From JAAYDS01 sp012729155 (GTDB lineage: Bacteria > Chloroflexota > Anaerolineae > UBA1429): DNA of 64,000 nucleotides. Positions 44,839 through 54,874 of this stretch are shown here, piece after piece. The stretch spans positions 1-64,000 of the forward strand of contig DAIPBO010000015.1 in assembly GCA_036774405.1 (NCBI GenBank), read 5' to 3'. How positions within the stretch are numbered: the stretch's first letter is position 1; each line of letters begins with the position of its first letter. The notes beneath the pieces were generated by a model. The model ran no database searches. It had not been told where the DNA came from and was given only the letters and a program-made list of their open reading frames with translations. Position numbers and translations under genes: made by a program.

Positions 44839-46422
44839 ATGGATCAGAACGTCTCACAGGCAAACCGCAAGTGCGGCATCTTGTGCCACCCCACGAGTGT
44901 CCCCGGTCCCTTTGGCATCGGCGATCTTGGCGATGGCAGCCTGCGCCTGCTCGACTTTATCGCGGCGGGTGGGCACAGCTATTGGCAGGTGCTGCCGCTG
45001 GGGCCCACTGGCTATATGGATTCGCCCTACCAGCCATTCTCGGCCTATGCCGGTAACCATCTGCTGATCGATCCCCTGGCGTTGGTGCGTGATGGGCTGC
45101 TCACGCCGGGCGATCTGGCCGGCAACGCCGAGCTCTCCGAGGATCGCGTCGACTATGGCGCCGTCATTGGCTACAAGATGGGCCTCTTTCAGCGGGCGCT
45201 CGAGCGGCTGGCTCAGGCGCCAAGTGAGCTGCGCGATGAGCTCGAGGCCTTTGCAGCCGACCATGGCGACTGGCTGCCCGATTACGCGCTCTTTATGGCG
45301 CTCAAGCAGCACTATGGCGGTAGGCGGTGGCTCGAGTGGGACCGCGACATCGCCCTGCGCGAGCCCGAAGCCGTGCGCCGCTGGCAACTGGCCCTGGACA
45401 AGGATGTGCGCCTGCACGTACTGCTGCAGTTCCTCTTTCATCGGCAGTGGCAGGCGGTGCGCGCCTATGCGCACGGGCTGGGCATCAAGATCATCGGAGA
45501 CGTGCCCATCTTTGTAGGACACGACAGCGTCGATGTGTGGGCCAACAGACGGCTGTTCCGCCTCGACGACGACGGCCGGCCCACGGTGGTAGCCGGCGTT
45601 CCGCCCGACTATTTTAGCGCGACGGGCCAGCTCTGGGGCAACCCGCACTATCGTTGGGACCTGATGGAGGCCGACGACTATCGCTGGTGGCTCGATCGGC
45701 TCGAGCACACCCTCGAGCAGGTGGATCTGGTGCGCATCGACCACTTTCGCGGCTTTGCGGCCTATTGGGAGGTTCCCGCTGACGAGGACACGGCCATGAA
45801 TGGCCGCTGGGTGTTGGGGCCAGGCAAGAGCCTCTTTGAGGCCATCGCGGCGCGCTTTGGCAAACCGCCCATCATCGCCGAAGACCTGGGGGTGATCACG
45901 CCCGATGTGGTGGCCATCCGCGATGGCTTTGGGCTGCCTGGCATGCATGTGCTGCAGTTCGCCTTTGATTCGGATGCCACCAACCCCGACCTGCCGCACA
46001 ACTATCAACGCAACTGCATCGTCTACACCGGCACCCACGATAACGACACGAGTCTCGGCTGGTATGCGCAACGTGACGCCGCAGTGCAGCATCGCGCGCG
46101 GGTGTACACCGGTACAGACGGTTCGGCCATGAACTGGACACTCATGCGGCTTGCCATGACGTCGGTGGCCGACACCGCCATCTACCCCCTGCAAGATGTG
46201 CTGAGCCTGGGTAGCGAAGCACGAATGAACCTGCCGGGCCGGCCCGAGGGCAACTGGTCCTGGCGCTTTCGAGCTGAGGATCTGCGGCCTGACCTGGCAT
46301 CGCTGCTCCACGAGCTGGCTCGGGTGACGGGCCGCCTGCCGCTGGGCGCCGAGGCGCCCGAGGCCAAACCGGCGGACCGCGCTCGAGCCGACGACGTGCT
46401 CTACGAGCCCGTCCAAGCCTAA
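44839..46422 (+). CDS. malQ: 4-alpha-glucanotransferase (amylomaltase, GH77)
   Basis: 527 residues; the ATG at 44839 follows GAGGAG. GH77 landmarks: KCGILCHPTSVPGPFGIGDLG at the start (split), YWQVLPLGPTG, SPYQPFSAYAGN, IIGDVPIFVGHDSVDVWAN, VRIDHFRGFAAYW (nucleophile Asp), IIAEDLGVITPDV (acid/base Glu) and TGTHDNDTSLGW (transition-state Asp). It disproportionates maltodextrins in glycogen or maltose metabolism. It probably shares the thiI promoter. Confidence 0.97.
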   Translation: MDQNVSQANRKCGILCHPTSVPGPFGIGDLGDGSLRLLDFIAAGGHSYWQVLPLGPTGYMDSPYQPFSAYAGNHLLIDPLALVRDGLLTPGDLAGNAELSEDRVDYGAVIGYKMGLFQRALERLAQAPSELRDELEAFAADHGDWLPDYALFMALKQHYGGRRWLEWDRDIALREPEAVRRWQLALDKDVRLHVLLQFLFHRQWQAVRAYAHGLGIKIIGDVPIFVGHDSVDVWANRRLFRLDDDGRPTVVAGVPPDYFSATGQLWGNPHYRWDLMEADDYRWWLDRLEHTLEQVDLVRIDHFRGFAAYWEVPADEDTAMNGRWVLGPGKSLFEAIAARFGKPPIIAEDLGVITPDVVAIRDGFGLPGMHVLQFAFDSDATNPDLPHNYQRNCIVYTGTHDNDTSLGWYAQRDAAVQHRARVYTGTDGSAMNWTLMRLAMTSVADTAIYPLQDVLSLGSEARMNLPGRPEGNWSWRFRAEDLRPDLASLLHELARVTGRLPLGAEAPEAKPADRARADDVLYEPVQA

Positions 46423-46434
46423 CTGACGACCAGC

Positions 46435-46471
46435 GTGCAGTGCGCCACAGCCTGATTGTGGCGCACTGCAC
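46435..46471 (+). terminator. Hairpin after malQ
   Basis: A perfect 15-bp stem (46435-46449 with 46457-46471), 7-nt loop, 12 bases past the stop. There is no T-run, so it may act with Rho or as an mRNA-stabilising end. Confidence 0.65.
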
Positions 46472-46902
46472 TGCCTCTCCGTCTCACGCGGGCCGCGTAG
46501 CGCTCGAAGGTCATGCCTAACCCGATTTGATCTGTATTGGCTAGATTCCTCGAAATTCCTCGTGCATTCGGCTGTTTATTGTGCTATTATGGGGGCGCAA
46601 CGCGATCCTAATCGTGCGCAGGGGTTTGGGGCCTCTTCGCCGATCGCCACAGGAGAGCAGCTATTGGTGTTGTTGGGCACCAGCTTGCACTCTGTGACGG
46701 CCGGGGAAGGGGCCCTTGTCGTCTGTTAGCAGGGTTGGGCTCGCGTTCTGGTATTGATTTGGCGTGTTGTGCTTGGAATGCCTTTGTGGGAGCTTGGCGC
46801 TGCCGTCTCATCGACGGCCTCATGCTGTTTGTGGCTGAGGCTTCTAGTGAGACGGCAGCGCCCCACAGGGCGCAAGGGGAGGGAGAGAGAGGTGCAGAGG
46901 AC
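46472..46902 (+). other. Long leader region of the giant DUF11 gene
   Basis: About 430 bases without a gene I can support. A TATTAT at 46585-46590 may be a -10 but no good -35 is visible. The frame of the downstream protein is open back to 46735, but that part lacks signal character. A strong stem-loop lies at 46796-46862. Confidence 0.5.
46796..46862 (+). promoter_or_regulatory. 15-bp stem-loop in the leader of the giant gene
   Basis: 46796-46810 pairs perfectly with 46848-46862 around a 37-nt loop, ending 41 bases before the ATG and just before the purine-rich ribosome site. It could modulate translation or protect the long message; no riboswitch class is recognised. Confidence 0.5.
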
Positions 46903-49900
46903 ATGAGTAAGCGTTCTTGGCGGAACCTGCTGCAGATCTTGTTGGTCATGCTGCTGGCCACGTCGAATCTGGCGTTCTCTATGCCAGCATCGGCAGATGG
47001 CCCTAGCGATCTGCGGGCAGAAGCGGCTCTCGTAAGCGGTGGACTTGACGATACGACAGTGGCCGCAGGCACTACCGTGCGAATCGGTCTGGCCGCGTGG
47101 AACGATTCGCCAGACGGTCTCGATGCCGAGGGGGATGCAGAAGATGTGGGTATGTACCTATATCTACCCGAAGGCTTTGAGATCGTACCCGGGCCAGACT
47201 CGCCCACCAACGGGGCGGTGATGACCCAGATAGGCCCTCGCGCCTATTACTTTGCGTTAGGCGACATTGTGGCAGGCGGCTCCTTTGGTTTTGGTGTCGC
47301 TGTCGCCATTGCGCCCGACGCCGTCGCCGGGTCTGACGGGCATCTGCCTGTGGCCCTTACGGCGGCGGTCGACCCCGGTGGCCCCACGTTCTATGACGTC
47401 AACACCGAGAACAACACCTACGCGGTAAACCTCACCGTGGTCGAGGACGCGCAGGATGTTTGGGTCGACCAGACCAGGCTCCCTGGGTCGGCGTTCGCTG
47501 GCGCCCCTAACGATTACGTACTGGGCGTGTTCAACGGCGGCCCGTCAGCAGCGCGCCAAGTAACCCTTGTTGACGAGTTGTCGCCCGATGAGACCTACGT
47601 GTCGGTGGACTTTACCAAGGGCAGTGGTGAGTGCTCCTACCTGGCCAGCAGCCATACGCTCTTGTGCCGTCTGGGGACGGTGATGCCCAGCACCTTTATC
47701 GAGGGTGCTGAGGCCTATGACCCGACGGTGGAGATGGTCCTCCATACAGAGGTCAAGAGCAGTACAGCCGATGTAGCGACTATCACCAACAGCGCTACGG
47801 TGGGCTGGTTGCACTGGGTGGGCCCCGGGCCGGATGACGAAGAGACCTTCGCGGCCGAGCCCGATCTGTTCGACACCTGGGTCGATCGTGACGTATCGCT
47901 GCAGGTGAGCAAGGTCAGCAGCCCCAACCCGCTGACGGCCGGCGAGCGGCTCACCTATGACATTACCGTGACCAACAATGGCCCCAGTGACGCCGACGGT
48001 GTAGAGCTCACCGAGGCACTGCCCTCGGGCGTCAGCTTTGTGGCCGCCTCTTTGGGCAGCGATTGGGCTGAGACGGTCCCCGGCAGCGCCTATGCACTGA
48101 CTCGGCCTCTTGCGGCCGGCGAGACGGTAGGGTTGAGTCTGGAGGCTGACACCACGGCGAACCTGTATGGCCAGCTATCGCCGGGCACCCCTGTGATCAC
48201 CAACAGCGTCTGCGTCACCTCGAACGAGATGATGAACGACAGCCAGGTGTGTGCCGATCAGGACACCCTGGTGACTGAGGCGGCAGACCTGGCCGTGTTC
48301 AAGGTCAGCAGCTCTGGCGGCCAGCTCTATGCAGGCCAGGAGCTCGAGTACACCATCCACGTCTACAACCGCGGCCCTTCGGCAGCTCGCGGAGTAAAGG
48401 TGGTTGACGATATCATCTCGGCGGCCGGTGTTTCGGTCCTCGACTGGGCTGTTGACGCGCCCACACCGAGCACGGTGACAGAGATCGGTGGCCAACTCGA
48501 GATCGCCATCAACCGCATACCGGCCGGCCAACGCGCCGAGATCACTGTGCTGATCGGCGCCGAAGAGGCGACTAGCGTGACCAACGTGGTCAACGCCAGT
48601 GCGAACACCCCCGATCCGGATGTGACCAACAACACTGCCAGCACGACAGACGAGTTTGTCGCCTCCGCCGATCTTGGCATCTACACGGACGCTGACCCGG
48701 TTATCATCACAGCAGGCAGTGTGGGGCGTTTCCTGATCGAGGTCTATAACGATGGCCCCTCCACGGCCAACAATGTCGTTGTCAAGAACAGGCTTCCGCA
48801 GGGAGTCGAGCTGCTATCGGTCGACGCCGGAGGGGGCCTGGGCTTGATAGGCGGCAATGCGCTGGGCGATGCGAACGACCCGGTGGTGGTTCCTCTGGGC
48901 GACCTCGCACCAGGCGAATATGCCTGGATTGACATCCTTGTGATGGTCGATCCGAACTATACCGACGCGCTGACCTACGACTTTTTGGGCTATGTCATCA
49001 ACAGCGCTGAGGTGTCGTCTGACACGTTCGACCCATTCAACGGCAACAATGCCGATTCTGCCCACGCGCTGGTCTTGGGCGAGGCCGACCTCGCGCTTAC
49101 CAAGGGGCAGACGCCAGACCCGGTGGTTGCTGGCGAGATGGTCGAGTGGCCTATGGTGATCACCAACTATGGCCCCTCGGTGGCGCGCGACGTGCAGTTG
49201 CTCGACGCCCTCCCCGGCGAACTCGGCTTTGAAGAGGTCGTCTTGGTCTCGGGCGAGGCGCAGTGTCAATACAGCCACACGACCGGGCTGCTGGGCTGCG
49301 ACCTGGGCGATATGTACCCGGGCGACAGCGTCAGCCTGATCGCACGCACGCACGTCAAGCCGCATGTCAGCGATGGCACAGTCATCGAGAACACGGCTAC
49401 CGTGGGCTCGCGGCTGCTGCTCGAGCCGATCGACGGTTACCCTGGCACGCGCGATGACAATTTCGACAACAACGTGTCCAGCGATAGCGGCACCGTCCGC
49501 GTCCAATCCTGGGTCAACGTTACGATCGAGGCCACGCCAGACCCGGTGTTGGCGGGCCAAAAGATCCACTATCTCGTCACAGTGACCAATGATGGTCCTT
49601 CTATCGCCAGCGGCGCTGCAGTGAACGTCGGCCTGCCGGCGATGGTGGACTACTCTGCGTACTCTGGCCCCGAGTGGACGCTGGATGCGCCGCTCAGCTG
49701 GAGCACCGAGCGCATCCTCTTCCCCGGCGAGTCCTCGTCGTTCATGGTCGAGGGCATCGTGCGCTCAGAGACAACTGCCTGGGACTGGGAGGCCCCCGAG
49801 CCCGCAGTCGATCCGGCTGGCTCTGAGACGCTAGCGGTGGGAGCCTGCGCCCAGTGGAACGAGGCGCCGCTGTTTGAGGACCCCGACCTGGGCCTGGTGC

Positions 49901-52900
49901 CTTCCGAAAGTTGCACCAGCCTGGAGACCTTTGCCGACGAAGAGGCTGATCTCTACATCGTCAAAGTCGGCAGCCCCGAAGGCCAGGTGCCGGCGGGTGG
50001 CCAGATTGAGTACATCGTCTATGTGTACAACCTGGGCCCGTCTGATGCCCGCAACGTCGTAGTGACCGATAACGTGCTCGGCGCCGACTATCTCGAGACT
50101 GTTGATCTTCAAGTGATCGAGGGCGGCGGCTCGGTTAACAGCATCGCTGGGGTCGCCATTCAGGGCGAGACGGTGGTGCTGCCTGCTGGCCAGCGCTTTG
50201 GCTACAGGGTGGTGCTGAGCAGCGACGAAGCGGTCGACCTGCAGAACATTGCTCACGTCTCCTCAGACACGCCCGACCCAGACTGGTCGAACAATGATGC
50301 CGCCACGTTCCACGAGTTCGTGGCGATGGCCGACTTGAGCATCACCAAGTCTCAAGCGGGCGGTATGATCCATATGGGTGAGGAGATCGTCTGGAATATC
50401 GAGGTCTACAACTCCGGACCATCGGTTGCCCAGGATGTGGTGATCTATGACGCGCTGCCGGCTGGCGTCTCGCCCGCTCCGGGCCCCTGGTCTCCCGGCA
50501 CGCCCGGCGATCCCAATGACCCCATGACCATCCCATTGGGCAATCTGAACCCCGGTGAGACTCGCGCGGTTCAAGTTGTCGTTCGCGTCGCTCCGGACCT
50601 GGCCACGGGTGGAGGCTATATCGGCGTGCCCAGTATAGCCGAGATCTGGAACACCGCGAGGGTTGACAGCGTAACGGTTGACCCCAAAACGGCCAACAAC
50701 ACGTCCAGCGCTTGGACCCCCTTGATGTCGGTGGCTGATCTGAGAGCGCAGATTCAGCCCAATCCAATAAATGCCGTCGCAGGCGAGTCCTTCGAGTTCC
50801 TGCTGAGCGTCGACAACGCAGGGCCCAGTGCGGCTATCGACAGCACAGTTTACCTTAACTGGGCGCCGTTAGCGCAAGTCGAGAGCATCACGCCCGTCGA
50901 GGGCACTTGGGACTGCGCGTCTACGCTCACTTCCGGCATGATGCAGTGCAACCTCGGCGATCTTGGTCCGCAGCAGGCATCTGTAGCGCTTGTGCGCATG
51001 CGTCTGCAGGCCGACCTACCTGATGGTATGTGGCTGCCAGTTCAGGCGTACGTCACGTCTTCCTGGTCAGCAGATTTCAACGGCTATAACAACATGGCGT
51101 CGGCGATAGTCTCTGTCTCTCGCATGACCAACCTCACGGTGACCCGTGAGACGTGGCCAGAGCCAGTGGTTGCTGGTGACAAGCTCTATCACAGCATCAC
51201 GGTGACCAATGAAGGCCCGTCGATGTCGTCAGGCATCGAGGTCACGCACAACTGGGATATGGCCAATCTGGAGCTGCTCGGTCAGACCGGCAGCGAGTGG
51301 GTGATGACCGAGCCAGACACCTGGCTTCTCAACCGCTGGCTGATGCCTGGCGATACCAGCACCTTTGTGCTCGAGTTCCGCGTCAAGCCTTCGACGGCCA
51401 ATGTCACGGGCTCGTACGTGCTAAACAGCAGCACCTGCGTGACGGACGATGTGATGCCTGGCGAGGTATGCCCGCCCATCGAGCAGACGTTTGTCGACGA
51501 GCAGGCCGATCTCAGGCTGATCAAGGTCGGCACGCCCAACCAGACGGTGCGAGCCGGCGAAGAGCTTCAGTATGCGATCTTTGTCTACAACCTGGGGCTG
51601 TCTGACGCGCGCAACGTGGTGGTGACGGACGAGATCCTCTCAAATGGCCAGTTCAGCGATCCGGTGTTCGCGAGCCAGGGCTATGACTGCACCGTGGACG
51701 GCGGCGAGATCGTCTGCGACGTGGCGGTGCACCCTGCCGGGCAGCGTGAAACGATCTGGATCACCGTTACAGCCAACGAAGAGGTCGCCGTCAACAACCT
51801 GTCTTGCGTCGCCAGTGATACGCCAGACCCTGACGCAGACAACAACTGCGCCATGGTGCTGACGTCGGTCGTGCCTGTGGCCGATCTATCGGTTCACAAG
51901 ACGCCGCTAGATCAGGGCCCCTGGATCGCGGGTACAGAAGCTGGCTTCCGTATCGAAGTGACCAATAACGGACCCTCTACGGCCGAGAACGTGGTCATCG
52001 AAGACTTTTTGCCGGCGTATGTTACCGTGCTCGAGACGGTGCCGGCGGGCAACTATACCGCCGGTGTTCCGGGCGACCCGAACGCGCCGATGGTCATCCC
52101 TGTGGGCAGTCTGGAGGCTGGCCAGACCTGGGAGGTCGAGGTCTACCTGCAGATTGACGCAGGCTATCCGTTCGATCCAGCGCTGAATGGCGAGTTCCTG
52201 ACCAATGACGTCAGAGTGTCGAGCGACGTGTTCGATCCCGATATCAGCAGCAACCACAACTCGGCGGTGCTGTTGGTCGAGCCGTTCTCACAGTTGATCG
52301 TGTCCAAGAGCGCAACGCCAGGGGAGGCCATGGCCGGCGAGCCGCTCGAGTATGCCATCACTGTGATGAACGCTGGGCCTTCAGTTGCCCACGGTGTGAC
52401 GGTTATCGACTCCTTCGATGACGAGATGCTCACCTTTGTTGACTATGAGGTCGGCCTGGGTGAGGGGCGCTGCTTCTATGATGCCACACATCAAGAGGTG
52501 CTCTGCGACCTCGGTGACATCGAGCCTAACACCGTGCGCGAGATCTACCTCACCTTCCTGGTGAGCCCTGATGCACCCGATGGGTATCTGCTCTGGAACC
52601 AGGCAGATCTGATGACAGTGTCCAGCGTAGAGTTCGAGGGCGCCAACGTTGAGGTGCCGGTCATCAATAACGCTGATCTGCAGGTGACCAAGTCGGCCGA
52701 CAAGATGCAAGTCTATGCCGGCCAGCAGCTCACCTACACAATCGACGTGGTGAACCATGGCCCAACCAGTGCGGTGGGCGTGCAGGTTGTCGATACGTTG
52801 CCCGGAGGGGTGACGTATGTGAACGACAACCTCGGCAGCTGCAGTCTTGAGGATGCCGAACTCACCTGCGATCTGGGCGACCTGCCCGTGGGGCAGAGTG

Positions 52901-54798
52901 TGAGCTTTGACGTGCTGGTGACGGTGAACGCCGACACCATCGAGCCCATCATCAACGTGGCCTCGGTTTCGAGCGACACGGTTGATCTGGACAGCGACAA
53001 CAACGAATCTGCCGTCACTACACCGGTCGATGGCTTTGCAGACCTGCGAGCCATCAAGTTCGGTAAACCCGAGGCGTTTGTGCGGGCTGGTGAGGAGCTG
53101 ACCTACACGATCCTGGTCGACAACCTGGGCACGGGCGTGGCTCATGGCGTCAAGCTGGTCGATAGCCTCGATTCTAACGGGGTGTTCGAGCTGCAGAGCG
53201 TCGAGTCTAGCCTGCCGGTGGTTGAGGATTTGGCGTCTCTGCAGCAGCAGTTCACCAAGAGCGGCAGCTTTACGCTGACGCTTGCTGATGATCTGCCCAT
53301 CACCTTGGGGCAAGCGCCGTGGCGCATCACCACGATCGTCATGGCTAATGACGATCAGACCATCAACAACTGCGTGGTGGTCAGCGGCGACGACTTTGAT
53401 CCCGATGTGGAGAACAACCGCGCCTGCGCCGAGCACGACATCACCAATGTCGCTGATCTGGGCGTAGACAAGACCGCGGTCGGCGAATCGCAGATCATGG
53501 GAGAGCCCGCTGGCACCGTCGAGCTGACCGAAGGCCGTGTGACGGCTGGCCAAGCCCTGTTCTACTCGATTACGGTGACCAATAGCGGGCCGTCAATCGC
53601 AGAGAACGTGGTGGTGCATGATGATCTGCCGGTCGGCGTCGAGTTCGTCGAGGCGGATCCGGCCGCTGATACGAGCCAACTGCCTGGCAAGTTGATCTGG
53701 AATCTCGGCTCGCTCGCCAGCGGTGATGTGGTCGAGATCGAGGTCAAGGTGTTGGTGCCCGCGCACGTGCCGCAAAGCACCGTGTTGCGGAACACCGCGG
53801 CAGTGATGAGCGACATCTTTGACCAGAACAACAGCAACAACACCGCCTCGGCAGAGGCCATCGTCGAAGCGTATGCGGACATCGTTCTCACCAAGTGGAG
53901 CGAGCCCGAGACGGCGATCTTTGGGAACGACATCGAGTACCACATCGTCGTCGAGAACCTGGGCCCCAGCGATGCTGGTCTCGTCAGGATCAGCGATCTG
54001 CTGCCCGAGGGTATCGATGGCGAAAAGTGGGAGTACACCACCGATGCTGGCCTCACCTTCACCAGGGGCTATGGCAACGTCAATGTCACGCTTGACATGC
54101 CCGTGGGCCAGGTGGTCCAGATGGGCGTCACAGGTATTGTGAATACCTACGCGACGTTCACCAACACGGCGTGCGCCAGCTCCAGAGAGGTGGTCGACCC
54201 TGTGGCAGATAACAACTGCGACCAGGTCGAGAACCGCCAGACGCTGGTGTTCTATCCCATCGAGATGCGCGGCACAACCAACACCTCGCATCGCGCCGAC
54301 ATCACCGTCTCCAAGATCGTGGCCACGCCAAGCTATGTCGAGGTCACGGTCACCAACGTCGGCAACCGGCCGTTGCTCGAGCCGTTCTGGGTGGACTTTT
54401 ACGTCAGCCCCGATCCGGTCCCGACGGCTGTGAACCAGATCTGGGAGAACCTGTGCGCGCCTGGCATGGGCTGGGCGTGGCGCGTGACGGGCGATGACGG
54501 CCTGCCGCTAGACCCCGGCGAAAGCCTGGTGCTGGTGGTTGACGACACCGACAGCGATCTCTTCCCGCTGGCGCAGGGCCTGACGGTCTGGGCGCAGGCT
54601 GACTCGTGGAATCCCAACTCTGAATGGGGTATGGTCCTCGAGCAGGACGAGATCCAGGGTCTGCCATACAACAACATCCGCTGGTCGACGGTCGGGCGGG
54701 TCTGGGGCTATGACGGGATCGCTCGCACGAGCGACGACGTCATCCGCTCTGGCGCCCTCTCGAGCGCCGCAGCCGATGGGTTGCCTCCGCGCCCCTAG
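46903..54798 (+). CDS. Giant secreted protein of about 18 DUF11 repeats with a CARDB-like end
   Basis: 2,631 residues from the ATG at 46903 (GAGAGGT about 9 bases upstream). A signal peptide (about 1-31, ending MPASA-DGP) is followed by about 18 immunoglobulin-like DUF11 domains of 100-160 residues. Each opens ADLxVxK and has AGxxLxYxIxVxNxGPSxAxxVxVxDxLP, and many close with SSDTPDPDxxNN. Four domain types recur in fixed order, giving a super-repeat of about 1.55-1.66 kb. The last 160 or so residues (ADITVSKIVATPSYVEVTVTNVG, FWVDFYVSPDP) look CARDB-like. There is no LPXTG signal, membrane anchor or clear type IX sorting domain. A cell-surface or matrix adhesin or stalk is the likely role, by analogy. 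Confidence 0.9.
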   Translation: MSKRSWRNLLQILLVMLLATSNLAFSMPASADGPSDLRAEAALVSGGLDDTTVAAGTTVRIGLAAWNDSPDGLDAEGDAEDVGMYLYLPEGFEIVPGPDSPTNGAVMTQIGPRAYYFALGDIVAGGSFGFGVAVAIAPDAVAGSDGHLPVALTAAVDPGGPTFYDVNTENNTYAVNLTVVEDAQDVWVDQTRLPGSAFAGAPNDYVLGVFNGGPSAARQVTLVDELSPDETYVSVDFTKGSGECSYLASSHTLLCRLGTVMPSTFIEGAEAYDPTVEMVLHTEVKSSTADVATITNSATVGWLHWVGPGPDDEETFAAEPDLFDTWVDRDVSLQVSKVSSPNPLTAGERLTYDITVTNNGPSDADGVELTEALPSGVSFVAASLGSDWAETVPGSAYALTRPLAAGETVGLSLEADTTANLYGQLSPGTPVITNSVCVTSNEMMNDSQVCADQDTLVTEAADLAVFKVSSSGGQLYAGQELEYTIHVYNRGPSAARGVKVVDDIISAAGVSVLDWAVDAPTPSTVTEIGGQLEIAINRIPAGQRAEITVLIGAEEATSVTNVVNASANTPDPDVTNNTASTTDEFVASADLGIYTDADPVIITAGSVGRFLIEVYNDGPSTANNVVVKNRLPQGVELLSVDAGGGLGLIGGNALGDANDPVVVPLGDLAPGEYAWIDILVMVDPNYTDALTYDFLGYVINSAEVSSDTFDPFNGNNADSAHALVLGEADLALTKGQTPDPVVAGEMVEWPMVITNYGPSVARDVQLLDALPGELGFEEVVLVSGEAQCQYSHTTGLLGCDLGDMYPGDSVSLIARTHVKPHVSDGTVIENTATVGSRLLLEPIDGYPGTRDDNFDNNVSSDSGTVRVQSWVNVTIEATPDPVLAGQKIHYLVTVTNDGPSIASGAAVNVGLPAMVDYSAYSGPEWTLDAPLSWSTERILFPGESSSFMVEGIVRSETTAWDWEAPEPAVDPAGSETLAVGACAQWNEAPLFEDPDLGLVPSESCTSLETFADEEADLYIVKVGSPEGQVPAGGQIEYIVYVYNLGPSDARNVVVTDNVLGADYLETVDLQVIEGGGSVNSIAGVAIQGETVVLPAGQRFGYRVVLSSDEAVDLQNIAHVSSDTPDPDWSNNDAATFHEFVAMADLSITKSQAGGMIHMGEEIVWNIEVYNSGPSVAQDVVIYDALPAGVSPAPGPWSPGTPGDPNDPMTIPLGNLNPGETRAVQVVVRVAPDLATGGGYIGVPSIAEIWNTARVDSVTVDPKTANNTSSAWTPLMSVADLRAQIQPNPINAVAGESFEFLLSVDNAGPSAAIDSTVYLNWAPLAQVESITPVEGTWDCASTLTSGMMQCNLGDLGPQQASVALVRMRLQADLPDGMWLPVQAYVTSSWSADFNGYNNMASAIVSVSRMTNLTVTRETWPEPVVAGDKLYHSITVTNEGPSMSSGIEVTHNWDMANLELLGQTGSEWVMTEPDTWLLNRWLMPGDTSTFVLEFRVKPSTANVTGSYVLNSSTCVTDDVMPGEVCPPIEQTFVDEQADLRLIKVGTPNQTVRAGEELQYAIFVYNLGLSDARNVVVTDEILSNGQFSDPVFASQGYDCTVDGGEIVCDVAVHPAGQRETIWITVTANEEVAVNNLSCVASDTPDPDADNNCAMVLTSVVPVADLSVHKTPLDQGPWIAGTEAGFRIEVTNNGPSTAENVVIEDFLPAYVTVLETVPAGNYTAGVPGDPNAPMVIPVGSLEAGQTWEVEVYLQIDAGYPFDPALNGEFLTNDVRVSSDVFDPDISSNHNSAVLLVEPFSQLIVSKSATPGEAMAGEPLEYAITVMNAGPSVAHGVTVIDSFDDEMLTFVDYEVGLGEGRCFYDATHQEVLCDLGDIEPNTVREIYLTFLVSPDAPDGYLLWNQADLMTVSSVEFEGANVEVPVINNADLQVTKSADKMQVYAGQQLTYTIDVVNHGPTSAVGVQVVDTLPGGVTYVNDNLGSCSLEDAELTCDLGDLPVGQSVSFDVLVTVNADTIEPIINVASVSSDTVDLDSDNNESAVTTPVDGFADLRAIKFGKPEAFVRAGEELTYTILVDNLGTGVAHGVKLVDSLDSNGVFELQSVESSLPVVEDLASLQQQFTKSGSFTLTLADDLPITLGQAPWRITTIVMANDDQTINNCVVVSGDDFDPDVENNRACAEHDITNVADLGVDKTAVGESQIMGEPAGTVELTEGRVTAGQALFYSITVTNSGPSIAENVVVHDDLPVGVEFVEADPAADTSQLPGKLIWNLGSLASGDVVEIEVKVLVPAHVPQSTVLRNTAAVMSDIFDQNNSNNTASAEAIVEAYADIVLTKWSEPETAIFGNDIEYHIVVENLGPSDAGLVRISDLLPEGIDGEKWEYTTDAGLTFTRGYGNVNVTLDMPVGQVVQMGVTGIVNTYATFTNTACASSREVVDPVADNNCDQVENRQTLVFYPIEMRGTTNTSHRADITVSKIVATPSYVEVTVTNVGNRPLLEPFWVDFYVSPDPVPTAVNQIWENLCAPGMGWAWRVTGDDGLPLDPGESLVLVVDDTDSDLFPLAQGLTVWAQADSWNPNSEWGMVLEQDEIQGLPYNNIRWSTVGRVWGYDGIARTSDDVIRSGALSSAAADGLPPRP
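47452..54245 (+). repeat. DUF11 domain array with four-domain periodicity
   Basis: Equivalent third-type domains begin near 48670, 50332, 51883 and 53455, spaced 1662, 1551 and 1572 bp. Types differ in inserts: one has paired cysteines around CDLGD, one ends CVTS...C...ADL, one has PAGQR...TPDPD, one has PGDPNDPM...PLGxL. Domains at the ends are more divergent. Confidence 0.75.
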
Positions 54799-54828
54799 TG
54801 GCGTGAGCGACTGACTCTCAAGAAAACA

Positions 54829-54860
54829 CAGCGCGCCTGGCTCATCAGCCAGGCGCGCTG
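54829..54860. terminator. Bidirectional hairpin terminator
   Basis: A perfect 14-bp stem (54829-54842 with 54847-54860), loop CATC, between two convergent genes. On the minus strand it is followed by TGTTTTCTT, so it suits the SGNH hydrolase gene best; it also lies 30 bases after the giant gene. Confidence 0.8.
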
Positions 54861-54874
54861 TTGCCTGCGAGTGC

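Noticed and set aside
44854..46416. 520-codon open frame antisense to malQ
   Set aside because: The plus strand carries every GH77 motif. The antisense product has no recognisable domain.
46472..46740. Riboswitch (cyclic-di-GMP or similar) upstream of the giant gene
   Set aside because: I compared it with remembered class consensus sequences and found no matching conserved core.
52381..53553. 390-codon open frame antisense to the giant DUF11 gene
   Set aside because: It is a shadow of repeated codons in the plus-strand gene.
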